Assembly (NCBI GenBank): GCA_003255025.1
Contig: QANY01013229.1
Location: 496,001 to 560,000 of the forward strand
Direction of reading: 5' to 3'
Length of the DNA: 64,000 bases
Source of the DNA: Datisca glomerata
Taxonomy: Eukaryota; Streptophyta; Magnoliopsida; Cucurbitales; Datiscaceae
Positions 35,370-47,261 of this stretch are shown here, piece by piece. How positions within the stretch are numbered: position 1 is the first letter of the stretch; the number at the start of each line of letters is the position of its first letter. The notes below the pieces were generated by a model. The model ran no database searches. It had not been told where the DNA came from and worked only from the letters and a program-made list of their open reading frames with translations. The position numbers and the translations under genes are program-made.

Positions 35370-36094
35370 ATATCTCTCATCCCGTACCCAAGGTTTCTAA
35401 TCCCATCAGGGTTACAGAGTTTAGGTATATTACTTGTTGCAATCTGGTCTATAAGTGTATTACTAAAATGCTTGCCAACAGATTGAAGATAGTTTTACCT
35501 TATTTGGTTAGTCTTAATAAAACAGTTTTTGTGCCAGGAAGATCGATCTCTGATAATATTCTTCTTACTCAAGAGATTATGAGAGGCTGTCACAGAGAGA
35601 CCAATAGCCCCAGATGTACTTTGAAAGTGGATTTGCTCAAGGTTTATGATAGTGTGAGTTGGTTCTTCTTTAGTTGTGCTTTGTAAGCCATTGAACTCCC
35701 TGACATATTCATAGACAAGGTTATGGAGTGCATTACTTCTCCTACTTATGCTATTAATATGAATGGTGGTTTGCATGGTTACTTTCAGGGGAAGAGAGGT
35801 CTCAGTCAGGTGGACCCTATTTCATCTAACTTGTTTGTTATGGTTAAGGAGGCTCTCACAAGTATTCTTAACAATTGTGCTACTTTGTCTAGTTTCCAAT
35901 ATCATTGGAGATGCAAAAGAGATAGAATTGTTAACCTTTGCTTTGCTAATGACCTCCTAGTATTTTATAAGAGTGATGTTAATTCTATCAAAACAGCTAA
36001 GGATGTTATTGATCTGTTTAGCAACCTTTCTGGATTACACCTTAATGATGCAAAGAGTAGCATATTTTTCTCTGGTGTTGAAGCTTATGTGTAG
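35370..36094 (+). pseudogene. LINE 2 reverse transcriptase fragment
   Basis: Recognisable blocks: EFRYITCCNLVYKCITKMLANRLK, then FVPGRSISDNILLTQEI and KVDLLKVYDSVSW (35,324-35,686), then GKRGLSQVDPISSNLF and CFANDLLVF (35,723-36,094). The catalytic ADD is changed to AND, so the polymerase site itself is dead apart from the stops and frameshifts. Confidence 0.93.
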
Positions 36095-37330
36095 GTTTAT
36101 ATTATTGCTTTGACTGGCTTTTTTTAGAGGTTCCCTTCTTGTTAAATACTTAGGGATTCCTCATATTTCAACCAAACTGAGCAGAATTCATTATGATATT
36201 CTGGTTGACAAAATTAAGCAAATGGTTAAGCTTGGGAGACTAGGTTCCTTACTTTATGCAGGTGAACTTCAACTTATCAAATCTGTTTTACTTGCCATTA
36301 AGGTTACTAGGCTAGCCTCCTCATTCTGCCCAAAATGGTTATGAATAATAAGCTCAATGCTACTCTGAGAAACTTCCTTTGGAATGGTAATTCCGATTGT
36401 GCTTCTGAGGCTAAAGTTCCTTGGGAACTAGTTTGTGCTCGTAAGGATGAATGAGGCTTGGGTATTAGAGATTTGATAGTGGAATTGTGCTGCTGTTACA
36501 AAGCATTTTTAGAAGCTTGTCTCTAATGCTAAGGACTTTTTGTGGATAGCTTGGTGTAGGCATAATCTATTATATAAGCGTTCTATATTTATAGTTAAAA
36601 TGCATGATAATCTCTTATGGTCTTAGAGGAAACTTCTAAAAATCAAGGACAAGATGGCCTTTTTATGCTCCCATCGGATTTGTGATTACTCTAACTTTGC
36701 TCTATTTGTTGAACCTTGGCATCTAAGGGGTATTTTATTTTTTTGTTGGGGGTAAAGCTTTGGTCTCTAGTATGGGTTTACCTCTTGATCAACCTCTTTC
36801 TATTTGGATTAGAGATGGAGAATGGATATGGCCTTCTCAGTCTCTTGCAGCTTCCCTGAACTAGTGGGGTTTTTATTTTCATATTGGTCAGCCTAGTAAT
36901 AGTCAGGATTATTGGAATTGGACAGCTTTCTCTTCTTGCTCATTCATTGTTGGCTCTACTTATGATTACCTAGTTCAGCCTACACAGAAAGTCCTTTGGG
37001 CATCATTGATTTGGTTTTCTGGACACATTCCTAAATGCTTATTCATAGCTTGGATAGCCTGCTTGAACAGATTGTCTACTAAAGACGAAGTAGCTGAATG
37101 GAGTACTTCGGTTGATTCGGCTTGTGTTTTTTGTTCTTCAGGTAATAATGAATCTACTACTAATTCGTTCTTTGAATGCAACACTACTCATAAAATTGTC
37201 ATAGAACTGATCCTGAGATGCATCTTTCATTACAATGCTACTTCATGGGGGATTTCCTCATTTGGCTTATTCAGGTTGCGTCCGATAATCATGGTTGTAA
37301 GTTTGTGGTTAAACTTATTTTCCTAATTTT
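36095..37330 (+). pseudogene. LINE 2 RT C-terminal and zf-RVT region
   Basis: Broken reading frames with plant LINE features: a KYLGIPHIS-like part near 36,150, 'FLWNG' near 36,380, and at 37,006-37,326 a zf-RVT-type segment (SGHIPKCLFIAWIAC, CVFCSSGNNEST, FFECNTTHKIV). No open frame spans the region. Confidence 0.8.
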
Positions 37331-37629
37331 TTGTTTACTATATTTGATTGGAAAGGAATAGAAAGAGTTTTTGTTGGCAAATTCTTAAACACCTCTCTTC
37401 TTTTACAGAAGATTTTGAGAATGATTAAAGAAAGACTCAATTTTCTTAAAAATGTCAATCATGTAAACATTGAGTCCCTAACTCTGAACAATTGATTCTC
37501 GGTTTCCCTAGTTATTTTATATTCTTTTAGTATCTTGTTATTTCTCTTGAGGTATGTCATTTGTATTGTACACCCGTATTTTTCTTTTGGTTAATATATT
37601 TTCCTTTTGACAAAAAAAATTGAATTTTC

Positions 37630-38244
37630 CTACTGTTGTCAGTTAGTTATTTAATTGTAAAATTAGTAGAAAATTCTACTAATTACTAATTCTCGTAATA
37701 ATAATAGATTTTCAAATAAAAAATCAAAATTAACCTTTTCCGCATTGCAAATTAATCAGCAAATCAACCGGGAAAAAATTAGCAGAGATTCATTGAAGTT
37801 CCATATAGATCATAGGGAGTCCCAACACTACCAATGCAAAGATCACGTGTAGCTTCGCAAGGAAAAGGTAAAAAAACATTAGACTGAGGAAACCGTGATC
37901 TACCATTAAGAAACACGATCTTCTGCAGATCAAAACCTGCTTACGTATGCTATAGACCGTGTGGAGAACACAATGAGCTAGAAAATAACATTAAAATGAT
38001 GCAAAAACTTTATAAAGCTCCTCAACGTTTAACATTGAAATAATGCAAATCCGTATAAGTTCCATGACTCAGACAATATAAAATCTCAAATGTGTAGAAC
38101 CAGTGCTGCCCCCTATTCTGGGCGAGGCAACCGGATGAAGAACACAATGAGCTAGAAAATAAATAAGCACCAAGAAAAACCAAATAAATATCCCAAAAAA
38201 AACAACTGGCATAACAAAAAATCTGTGTAGATTCTTCATCAAAC
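37630..38244. other. EF1A 3' UTR and spacer
   Basis: Contains the 3' UTR of EF1A next to 38,244. A ~24-bp word 'gaacacaatgagctagaaaataa' occurs twice (about 37,966 and 38,140), a short direct repeat of unknown meaning. No other gene seen. Confidence 0.6.
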
Positions 38245-40355
38245 TCATTTCCCTCCCTTCTTGACAGCAGATTTAGTGACTTTAGCCCCGGAAGGATCCT
38301 TCTTCTCAACACTCTTAATGACACCAACAGCAACAGTCTGACGCATGTCCCTGACAGCAAAACGACCCAATGGAGGGTACTCAGAGAAAGTCTCAACCAC
38401 CATGGGTTTAGTAGGAATCATCTTTACCATCCCAGCATCACCATTCTTCAAAAACTTAGGCTCCTTCTCAAGCTCCTTACCAGAACGTCTATCAATCTTG
38501 GTAAGAATCTCAGCAAACTTGACAGCAATGTGAGAAGTGTGGCAATCCAGAACCGGGGCATAGCCATTTCCAATCTGTCCAGGATGGTTCATGATAATAA
38601 CCTGTGAACTGAAGTTAGCAGCCTCCTTCGCTGGATCATCCTTGGAGTTGGATGCAACAAATCCACGTTTAAGATCTTTAACAGCAACATTCTTCACGTT
38701 GAAACCAACATTGTCACCAGGAAGAGCCTCCTGAAGAGCCTCATGGTGCATCTCAACAGACTTGACTTCAGTGGTGAGTCCAGTTGGTCCAAAGGTGACA
38801 ATCACTCCAGGTTTAATGACACCAGTTTCAACTCTGCCCACTGGAACAGTACCAATACCACCAATCTTGTAGACATCCTGAAGTGGTAGTCTAAGGGGCT
38901 TGTCTGAAGGCCTCTTAGGCTCCTGGATCAGGTCAAGAGCTTCAAGGAGAGTTGGACCCTTGTACCAGTCGAGGCTGGTAGACCTTTCAATCATATTGTC
39001 ACCCTCGAAACCAGAGATGGGAACAAAAGGAATTTTGTCAGGGTTGTACCCGACCTTCTTCAAGTAGGAAGATACTTCTTTGACAATTTCATCATACCTT
39101 GCCTTAGAATACTTAGGAGTAGTAGCGTCCATCTAAAAATCAGCCATTCAAAAACAGAATAAGCAGTGATGTTATTATTGAACACCACTCTACAAGGTAT
39201 GCAAGTGAACCTTGGAGAGAAGCGCAAGACACAGGGTGAACAGATTAAATAAGCTTCACAGAATAATGAAATCCAACATTATCCAAGATATAATGACATA
39301 GAACCCAAACATAACTTGCTAAGATTATGAAAAAACAGGTAAACATCTGCAACGCAGAGATGAGAGAGAGAGTGAGAAGTTACTCCATACTATTAACAGG
39401 AGACATACTTATTACGGAAATTGGAGAATACCAAAAGTTGAAAACAAATACATTAGAATGGCATTAAGAAAACACTATAACGCAACACAAAGTAGGAAAA
39501 TAAAACATGGACAAGCTACCGTAAAATTAAAAATCATGTTAAACAGGAGAAACAATCCACCCAATATGGAGGAGTAGGAGAGAGGGGGACTTGAACCCCC
39601 AATGATTCTCTACGAACCATACCAGTTTTTAGACTGGAGCCATCTACCATATGGCAATCTCTCCTCATAACATGCCTAAATGCCAGCTAATAAAGTGGAC
39701 AGAAATCAAAGCATAGGAAATCAAGGTTCACCCCATCAGTCCAATTATAAGCCACCTTTGCTTTCTCACTATGATTCTGTCCCTTTATTAGATTTGACAA
39801 AGATGTCTGCATAGGTTAATTTATTTTGTTTTGTTTCATTTTCTAGCGGNTGCCAATCGTCATATAGTGGAAAAAGATTCAGGGTGTATCAACCTTGTTA
39901 CAGCAGCAAATCATCTGCTTGACACCAAGAGTGAAGGCAAGGAGAGCATGCTCACGGGTCTGCCCATCCTTGGAAATACCAGCTTCAAAACCACCGGTGG
40001 TGGAATCAATGATGAGAACTGCACAGTCTGCTTGTGATGTTCCAGTAATCATATTTTTAATGAAATCACGATGCCCGGGAGCATCAATAACTGTGCAGTA
40101 GTACTTGGTTGTCTCAAACTTCCATAAGGCTATATCAATAGTAATACCACGCTCGCGCTCAGCCTTAAGCTTGTCAAGCACCCAAGCATACTTGAATGAC
40201 CTTTTGTTCATTTCAGCAGCTTCCTTCTCAAATCTCTCAATTACACGCTTGTCTATACCTCCAAGCTTGTAGATAAGGTGGCCAGTGGTGGTAGATTTGC
40301 CAGAGTCGACATGGCCAATGACCACGATGTTAATGTGAACTTTTTCCTTACCCAT
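38245..40355 (-). CDS. EF1A: Translation elongation factor 1-alpha (eEF1A)
   Basis: GTPase that delivers aminoacyl-tRNA to the ribosomal A site in the cytosol. Two coding exons: 40,355-39,894 (154 codons) and 39,132-38,245 (295 codons plus stop). The 39,893-39,133 intron is GT-AG, phase 0, and falls inside the G4 motif NK|MD, the usual plant position. The product is 449 aa, the normal length. G1 [10 protein letters not shown]3 DAPGH and NKMD are intact. Domain 2 ([14 protein letters not shown]) and domain 3 ([24 protein letters not shown]) are complete, ending VKKGGK. A 5'-UTR intron is likely: acceptor 'gctgcag' just above 40,379, donor at 40,993-40,992. The coding intron carries a tRNA-Ser-like relic. 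The frame shows no defect. Confidence 0.98.
39576..39664 (-). pseudogene. tRNA-Ser-like relic in the EF1A coding intron
   Basis: The minus strand folds like a class II tRNA: acceptor GGAGAGA/TCTCTCC, D-stem GCC/GGC, T-arm GGGGG-TTCAAGT-CCCCC, a long variable arm, and anticodon stem CCAGT/ACTGG. The anticodon loop has only six bases (CTAAAA), so one base appears lost and no valid anticodon remains. The pattern (GATGGCTCC, then GTCT, then CTGGTATGGTTC) resembles plastid trnS-UGA, so a plastid-derived (NUPT) origin is the best guess. It shares the EF1A orientation. Confidence 0.68.
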
Positions 40356-40378
40356 TTTAGATTACCGAACTTTCAGCT

Positions 40379-40993
40379 GCAGCATAGAAACAAATGATCA
40401 GATAGTGTACAGTAAGCAACTGTTAGAAAGATAATAAAGCACAGCAGTTAGCTTCCATAATTGAAACAGAGGCCATACACAAAAGTAATCAAACAATTAA
40501 CAGCATCTAACTTTTACAAGGAAAACTGTCAAAAGGCTGATGCTATACCAGATTGTTAAAAACTAAGAAGCTATAGTGAAATGGAATGGACGTAGCTGAT
40601 GGTAAACCATTTTTATTGCTTTCTTTTTTCTCAGTTTTTCTTATTAGAGTTTCGCTCTTTGCTTATTTATAACGTAATTATAAGGAAATCAAAGAAGTTG
40701 TCTACAATCTGACAATTACCTGCGAAGTTAGACGGAGCGTAGCAAACCACCAAGGCGAATCACTAGATCCACAAAGAATCAGCATTAAAATACAATCACA
40801 TAAAATTGAGCGAACCTTTCAACAATAGTTAGACCACACACGAAACAATATGGCTGATAGAATACGAGACCAGCTAAGGAGATTCCAGATGACTAAGATC
40901 TACATCATTTAAGAACAAAACAGAAAGAAGACCATGAAATACTAAACAATTGCTATTGCTACAAGCTAAAAAATTCTAGGAATGGTTCGCCAC
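40379..40993 (-). other. Probable EF1A 5'-UTR intron
   Basis: Minus-strand donor 'aag|gtggcg' at 40,993-40,992 and acceptor 'gctgcag|ctgaaag' near 40,380, ~24 bp before the ATG. Plant EF1A genes regularly carry a 5'-UTR intron that boosts expression. No open frame of note lies within it. Confidence 0.72.
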
Positions 40994-41116
40994 CTTAAGA
41001 AGCTCGCGGCGGCGGACAGAGTGATACCCTAGAAGTCTTGCTCCAACAAAATGCTAATGCCGAAGAGCAAGCTTTAACCTCAAAGCGAATGTAGGTTAAA
41101 CCGGGTGCCCTGAGGC

Positions 41117-41126
41117 CTATTTATAG
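41117..41126 (-). promoter_or_regulatory. EF1A TATA box
   Basis: The minus strand reads CTATAAATAG about 125 bp upstream of the presumed 5'-UTR intron donor. Transcription would then start near 41,090 and give a leader of ~100 bases before splicing, which fits plant EF1A genes. Confidence 0.8.
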
Positions 41127-41129
41127 ATG

Positions 41130-42240
41130 GAAAGGAGCAGAGGAAAATCTAATTAACAATTTTGCCCTTTTCTGAGCCCGAAACAATATCCGGTTCGGGC
41201 TCCTTTACTGCTGAAGATCAGGGATCATTGGGTAACGGGTGTTTTATAAAAATATTTCTTTTGATAAAGAGCTTCTGGAAATATACCATATTTTCTAAAA
41301 TCAGAAATTTATATCTTCAACTCGCTATATAATTAAATAATGGAAAAAGTACTTCTTGACATTAATCTAAAGGACACGGATATTTTTTGTAGTTTAAGAA
41401 AAGATAAAAACCTCAATTGATATTTTATTTTAAAGACTCAAAAATGTTATTTTTCCTACTAACAACGTTAAAGTTTCTCAAAATACCAAGAAAACCTTTA
41501 TATATTCTTATATTGCTTACAGCGTAGAACCCAAATTTTTGTATTTTGAGAGTTTTCTCGGGTTATGAGGGAAATAATCCGATTTTGTGTTTTGAAGGTT
41601 TTCTCGGGTACAAGTCAATATACTTAAATGGGTATGGTGTTGAAAAGAATTGTGACGCCACAGTTTCCAAAATTAAAAACTTTTTAACGAAAAATATTTT
41701 TCCCATCGAATCCTTTGTATATCTATACATTAAATCTAAGACGTACAAAGATATGAATTATACATCTTATAGTCTATCAAGCGCCTTTGCCAACAGTGAA
41801 CTGGGGGTTCCACGAATAATAGACTGTGAGATTCACATCAAGATCTTCTAAGCTAATCTACAAATACAATACGATGTGTGTGGGCACGTAGAATACATCA
41901 AAGATACTTTTCTATCTCTAGATGGTCGTTTGGTACATGTTAAGTAAGAATGTTGAGAAAGTTAAGTTATTGGGTAAATTTAAGTGGTAAAGAATGACAA
42001 TATATTAAGATAGTCGTGTTTGGTAACACATGGTTAAGCGAAAAAGTTACTGAAAAAGTATGATTTTCTTGTTTGGTATATAGAAAACTTGAATAAAGTT
42101 GTTGAAAAATGTTGATAAAGTTGTTTTGAAAGTTATATAAATTATACGAAAATAATAAAATTATTTCTTATATATCGTTTCTTTTATCAAATTTGAATTT
42201 CTTGTCAATGTTATTTATAAATTATAATATACACAATGTC
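41130..42240. other. EF1A upstream region and intergenic DNA
   Basis: Holds the EF1A promoter close to 41,130. The rest is AT-rich. Around 41,920-42,120 there is a 'ggtcgtttggtacatgttaag' stretch with several 'gtttggtaac/gtttggtata' words, resembling plant MITE ends, but boundaries were not found. The 101-codon open frame at 41,546-41,851 shows no recognisable motif. Confidence 0.5.
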
Positions 42241-42262
42241 TTATATATATATATATATATAT
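42241..42262. repeat. (TA)n microsatellite at the left edge of the second caulimovirid locus
   Basis: About 10 TA units immediately followed by the caulimovirid leader sequence. Confidence 0.9.
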
Positions 42263-42889
42263 TTGTAAGTTTATTTAATCATTGTTCTTCACCGCCTTAA
42301 CGATTTTAAGAGAAAACTTGTTTTGAAACAAAGCAATTTTCCTTCCTCCTCTTTTGTAGTCTCTTCTTCTTTTTCTTCAACATTAATTAGTGAGCGAGAG
42401 CACTAATTAATCGTTGTCAATTAATTTTCTTCAAGCTTGTAAGTTTAATCTTACTCTTGAATAACAATTTTGGTATCTCACCGCCTTTATGGTTGGTTCT
42501 TGTTGCGATTGTTACTTAATTGATTAGTTGAACAATTGCTTTTGTTTAATCTCACTCTCCGTCCAAGTGGCTGGTTATTTTTATGTTTGATTATTTATCT
42601 GTAATATTTAATTTTCTAATATGTGAATCTGACGTATTAATTTCTATTTGATTTACTTCAGTCACCCCAATAAGACCACTTAGATAGTAAATCGCGATGG
42701 TAGAATAGTTGTGGGGCAATGGGGAGAAGATTCGACTTCATAGGAGATTGTAGAAGTCATATAGGTTAGAGTATCAAGATACATGATGAACTTTTTAATC
42801 ATAAAACTAATTTAGTTATTTTGAGCAATGAGTAGATTATTTAGAAGTAATTCTTGTTGTAGCAATATGTTTATAATAACTTCAATTCC

Positions 42890-43530
42890 AGGCATAATTA
42901 ATGAAGAACACTCAAGTACTTAGCAAATGATCAAGTATATCATATGGTATGGAATATACCCCAAATCCCTAATAAAAAAATTTATAAATCAACAATATTT
43001 GTTTATTCCTTCAAGCCTCAGCATCATGTAAAAATAATTGAAAAAAATATATGCTCTAGGGAAAGAGTATGAAACTTGTCAATTACTTTCCCTTAATGCA
43101 ATAAAATATCACATTGAAAAATGATATAATTTCCTTCACTTTGGCTTAGTCCAAATTGGAGTTAAACCACTTACAAGGAAAGAGTTAAATACATTTGTCT
43201 TGTTAACCTTGCGAGATGTAAAATTTACAAATTATAATGATAGTATTTTAGGATTAATTGAATCATCACTTTGTAATGGTCCAATCCATTTCGATTGTTT
43301 TTCAGATTTGTCTGTTAGTTTAACATACGCTCGTATTCTTAAAACTATAACTTTGAATATTAAAAAAAACTAGTGGTTACCAATTCCTTGAAGGTGCCTA
43401 ACCCCTAGCCTTAATTTTTATAGTACATTATAAAGTCACCAAAATCAATATGAATTTTTAAGCCATCAATAAGAGTCCCAAAAATCAAACCATGTTAATT
43501 CAATCTAGTCAAAGTAATGCAAATATTAGA
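42890..43530 (+). pseudogene. Caulimovirid movement protein fragment (copy 2)
   Basis: Broken frames matching 30,276-29,601 and 50,098-49,380: IINEEH-like start, a HFGLVQIGVKPLTRKELNT-like block near 43,140-43,190, then SILGLIESSLCNGPIHFDCF near 43,240-43,300. The start codon region is missing. Confidence 0.8.
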
Positions 43531-44211
43531 GTTCCTAAAACTATTAGGTGGTCTGATATTACTTTACCCACAAATTGACTTTTAACCAATTAAAGTCAAC
43601 CCACTTCAATTTAACATTCAATTGAAGATGTCGATTACATCCAGCAGTACATGGATGATACTTTTAAAATTAATTTCCAATCTTTTAGTTCTACTACTCA
43701 AATTAGGGAGTATAACCAGTCCAATACCCTTTGGAATTTCTTTTCTGGTTCGTCTGTTAATTATGATCAAGATCTTAGGATTTAACATTTAGAACAAGAA
43801 TGAACAAATTTAAGACTTAAAGGCATAACCACAATTTTCCAAGTCAGTCAGCCAATCTTTGATAATAAGACTGAACAATGTGACTTAATTGAACAATCAG
43901 ATGAAAGTGAAGCACCAGCTGAATCTGATTTCCAATGAATCTTACCTTTGTCAATCCTTAAGTTTTAGTTTTGAATTTAGGCACCTTAAGCCATGAATAC
44001 AAACCTGATTGAGAGGATTTTACCCAACACATGATGACCCAACCAGTCTCAATAGACATAATATGTTCAGAGATGCATATAATATGGATCAAAGAAAAAT
44101 CATATTTGCTGAATGGAAGACGTTCGTAAAATAATTTTAAGTTGGCATGTTTTTCCTTGATTATATCGAAGATATTTACAAGAAAAATATTAAAGTAATT
44201 TTCAAATCTAA

Positions 44212-44790
44212 ATGGGTCAAGAAAACTCTAGTGTGGTGTATGCTATTCGTCTACCAGCTGAAAAAATTATAATTATTCATAAAAGCTCCTTAACCATTAC
44301 TTCTCCTTTTAAAATTTTAAAGGAATCAGAACCCAATAAAAATGTTGTTGAACAACTCAATTACAACATTCAAAGTTTAATAACAATAGAAAAACAATTA
44401 GATAAAATTGATCTTCATGAATTTAAACCCAATGAATCTTCGAAAGAAACACATTTAATAAATCTTTCAAAAAAAACTTCTCTCAATATTGTTCCCATCA
44501 ATAAGAAGATTAATAAAATGCTTCAAAAATTGAAGAATAAATTTGTTGAACCATCTTCTTCTGTTAAAGTTATTAACCAAGACAGTAATTTTGAATCAGA
44601 AAGTCATAGGTCAGAATCTACCTATGAATCATTCCACAATTCATGAATTTTCAAACATTGACAATATTGAAGGAACATTTAAAAATCTAGAAATTAACAA
44701 ATTAGAAAGGAAATGGCATAAAAAGTCTATTTCTCTAGACATTCAAATTACTGAATCATCTTTAGTTATCCAATTATTCGTTTATACATA
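44212..44790 (+). pseudogene. Caulimovirid spacer region (copy 2), best preserved
   Basis: 144 codons stay open (44,212-44,646) and a second frame continues to 44,791. The blocks VVEQLNYNIQSL, EKQLDKID and LEINKLERKWHKK match those in copy 1, so this copy shows the region with fewest breaks. No known fold is recognised. Confidence 0.72.
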
Positions 44791-45130
44791 AAAATTATAT
44801 GAATGGAATATTGATGGGCTTTCAGAACAGAAAGTCCTCAACAAATTACAGCACATAACTATGGTAGCCAACAATTACATTACCACACATAATTTGCCTC
44901 ACAATGAGGTAATCAAACTTTTAGTAATAAGATTGACAGGAATGTTGCTTTTCATTGTGGAAAAAATATCTCACAGAAGAATCCAAAATTACCATCCTTT
45001 TAGCAGAAAAGATTGATATTGAATGAACCTCAATTATTAGAGAGGATCAGGAAATAATGTCTGATGCCATCAATACACTTCATTACACCCTAATTGAACA
45101 TTTCATTGAAACACCATGTAATATTACATG

Positions 45131-46110
45131 ACAAGGAAGTGTCTTAACATGAGTTTTAATTCTTTTAGTTAAATTGGTGTGGACAGATGACCAGGGATGA
45201 GGATTTTTCTTAAACCTTTCAAAGAGAGACTTGCAATCAATTCTTAATTTATTATAAAATTCATATATGTAATTTAGGGATCCTAGAAATCTTTGTAATT
45301 GAGTTTTGTCAAGGATTTCATCATATTATTTGTCAGCAAATTGTATTACTCTATCAACTGGTTTAATTATGGAATGATGTATTTCAAATCCTAGAAATCT
45401 GATTTTAGATTGAAACAATTTGATTTTACTCGCAGAAATAACTAAACCATTTTGATTTATTATCCTAGCAAATAATTCAAGATGTTTCCATTATTGTTCT
45501 ATTGATCTAGAAAAAATGAGAACATCATCAATGCAAACAATTGAGAAATCAGTAAATGATTAAAAATTTCATTCATTATATTCTGAAATTTACTTGGAGC
45601 ATTTTTAAAACCAAAATGCATTGCATTCCACTCGTAATGGCCAAATGAAGTTTTACATTTATCACTTTCATTTATTTGGATTTGCTAGAATCCATACTTC
45701 ATGTGAAACTAAGAGAATACCACAGCATCTCTAAGTCTAATGATTAAGTCTTTTTTGTTTGGTATTGGATATTCTATTCATTCCAAAACATTATTAATAG
45801 GCTTATAATTAATAATTAACCGAGGAACTTCTCATTCAATTTCACTGGCCTTTTGGAGATAAAGACCGAGCAAGACTAAGGAGATTTTCTCCTTCTAATC
45901 ATATTTTATTGAGAAGTTCTGCAATTTCTTTTTTACAGAAGTCAAACATTTCAAAATTCATCTAAATTGGCCTTGCCTTTGTTGGGATATTTTTTTCATC
46001 AAATCCTTTAATGTAAGATAGATTGACAGTATGATGCTTTATGTGTCAGAATGCATTAAGAATGTTTGAACATAATTCTTTATAAATTCTTTGTTAAATT
46101 TTTTTATTTG
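45131..46110 (-). pseudogene. Caulimovirid RT and partial RNase H (copy 3)
   Basis: Matches 33,120-34,018. The catalytic block reads CIDDVL near 45,545-45,520 (YIDD altered to CIDD). No long open frame is left. RNase H is cut at ~45,131. Confidence 0.82.
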
Positions 46111-46189
46111 TTTATTAAGAACATGGTTCTAAAGTTGTTCTTCAATTCTTTTAAATTTTATTGTCTTGTAAAAAACATAATTGCTTTCC

Positions 46190-46630
46190 TTTATAAGAAA
46201 TTAAATTTATGGATTAAAAACATAATTTTTTAAAGTTTTCAGTTTCTCATTGTGAGAAAAAGAAAGAAATTTGAATTTAACATGTTTATCTATGAGATAA
46301 GTAATTATCCCATCATGCTCTGTTGTAAAATGATACAGCGGAGAAATAAATTTGAATTTAACATATGTTGTACTAAGACAAATGATGTATTAAAACATAC
46401 ATTATCTTGGCAAGTATGGAATTTTTTGAGATTTCATAATGATATGCATACCATTAGCAGAAGACAAATATTCTCTTGTCTTTTTGAAGTACTTAGTAGG
46501 AATGAGTGATTCCTGCATACAATTTAAATTAGCTCATGAATCAATCGGGGCCATTAATATGAAATCAAAATCTTGAATTATTTTTCTGATTATTATGTGA
46601 CATTTCTTAATTTTGATGTGATTAAGTATT
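46190..46630 (-). pseudogene. Caulimovirid protease (copy 3), active site destroyed
   Basis: The catalytic DSGA motif reads D-S-stop-A near 46,545-46,530, a GGA-to-TGA change. Downstream blocks are strongly decayed. Confidence 0.8.
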
Positions 46631-47261
46631 TTAATGAAATTATCATCATTTTGATTGTTGACAACATGTTCTTCAACCTCATTATCAGAAATTTACTAGG
46701 TTCTCCTAGTTCATTGGATTCATGATATTAAACTCTCTATTTTTAAAAGGTTTAATTCTTTTATTATTTTTGTGTTCAAATTTTTTAATTTTTTTATTTC
46801 AAATTTTAATATTTTTAATTTTTGTTTTGAAGTTCCTATAAAATAACTTCTTTTTCCTTTCTTTTACTTTTGTTGAATATTTCAAGAGTTTCTGAAAGGC
46901 GTGCAATATATTATTATTAAACATAGTATTTTTTTTCTTTTGAACTACTTTTCTAAGTCTTTCTAGGTATTCTTGTTTTAATTCTGGATTTTCAATTTTA
47001 CTAATTAAATCTAGCAAGAGATTTTCTTGTTCTTCATTTTATTTAAAACATTAATTTTTTTACAACAACTATGCATACACTTCATAGAGATGCTAGGAGA
47101 ATCACTGTTAGAACTCGAAGAGTTTGATTAGTCAGATTCAAGGAATTCAAATTCTCCTAAATTATCATTACTACTCTCATAGTATTTTATTGATTCTATG
47201 ATTCTAAATAACTCTTGTATATCTTCTTTAGAGGTTTTTAATTGATTAATTTTATTCTTTA

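Larger units (their letters stand above)
35356..37619 (+). mobile_element. LINE 2, 5'-truncated, with poly(A) and 10-bp target duplication
   Basis: Flanked by identical 10-mers 'ttgaattttc' (35,346-35,355 and 37,620-37,629) and ending in a short A-run (~37,612-37,619), the marks of target-primed reverse transcription. The copy starts inside RT, so it was truncated on insertion. It holds RT and the zf-RVT region and is full of stops. It lies just downstream of EF1A, in convergent orientation. Confidence 0.92.
42263..45130 (+). mobile_element. Caulimovirid copy 2, plus-strand fragment (leader to coat start)
   Basis: Leader (42,263-~42,880), movement region (~42,890-43,530), spacer region (to ~44,800) and the start of the coat region to ~45,130. 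This is the only copy on the plus strand. Compared with the minus-strand copies, the leader has lost most of the primer site: only TTTTGGTATC remains at ~42,467, followed directly by a downstream leader word. The segment ends abruptly at ~45,130, where an RNase H fragment of opposite orientation begins. Confidence 0.88.

Noticed and set aside
41546..41851. 101-codon plus-strand frame between EF1A and the second viral locus
   Set aside because: No recognisable motif, no conserved partner in the window and a compositional match to its AT-rich surroundings.
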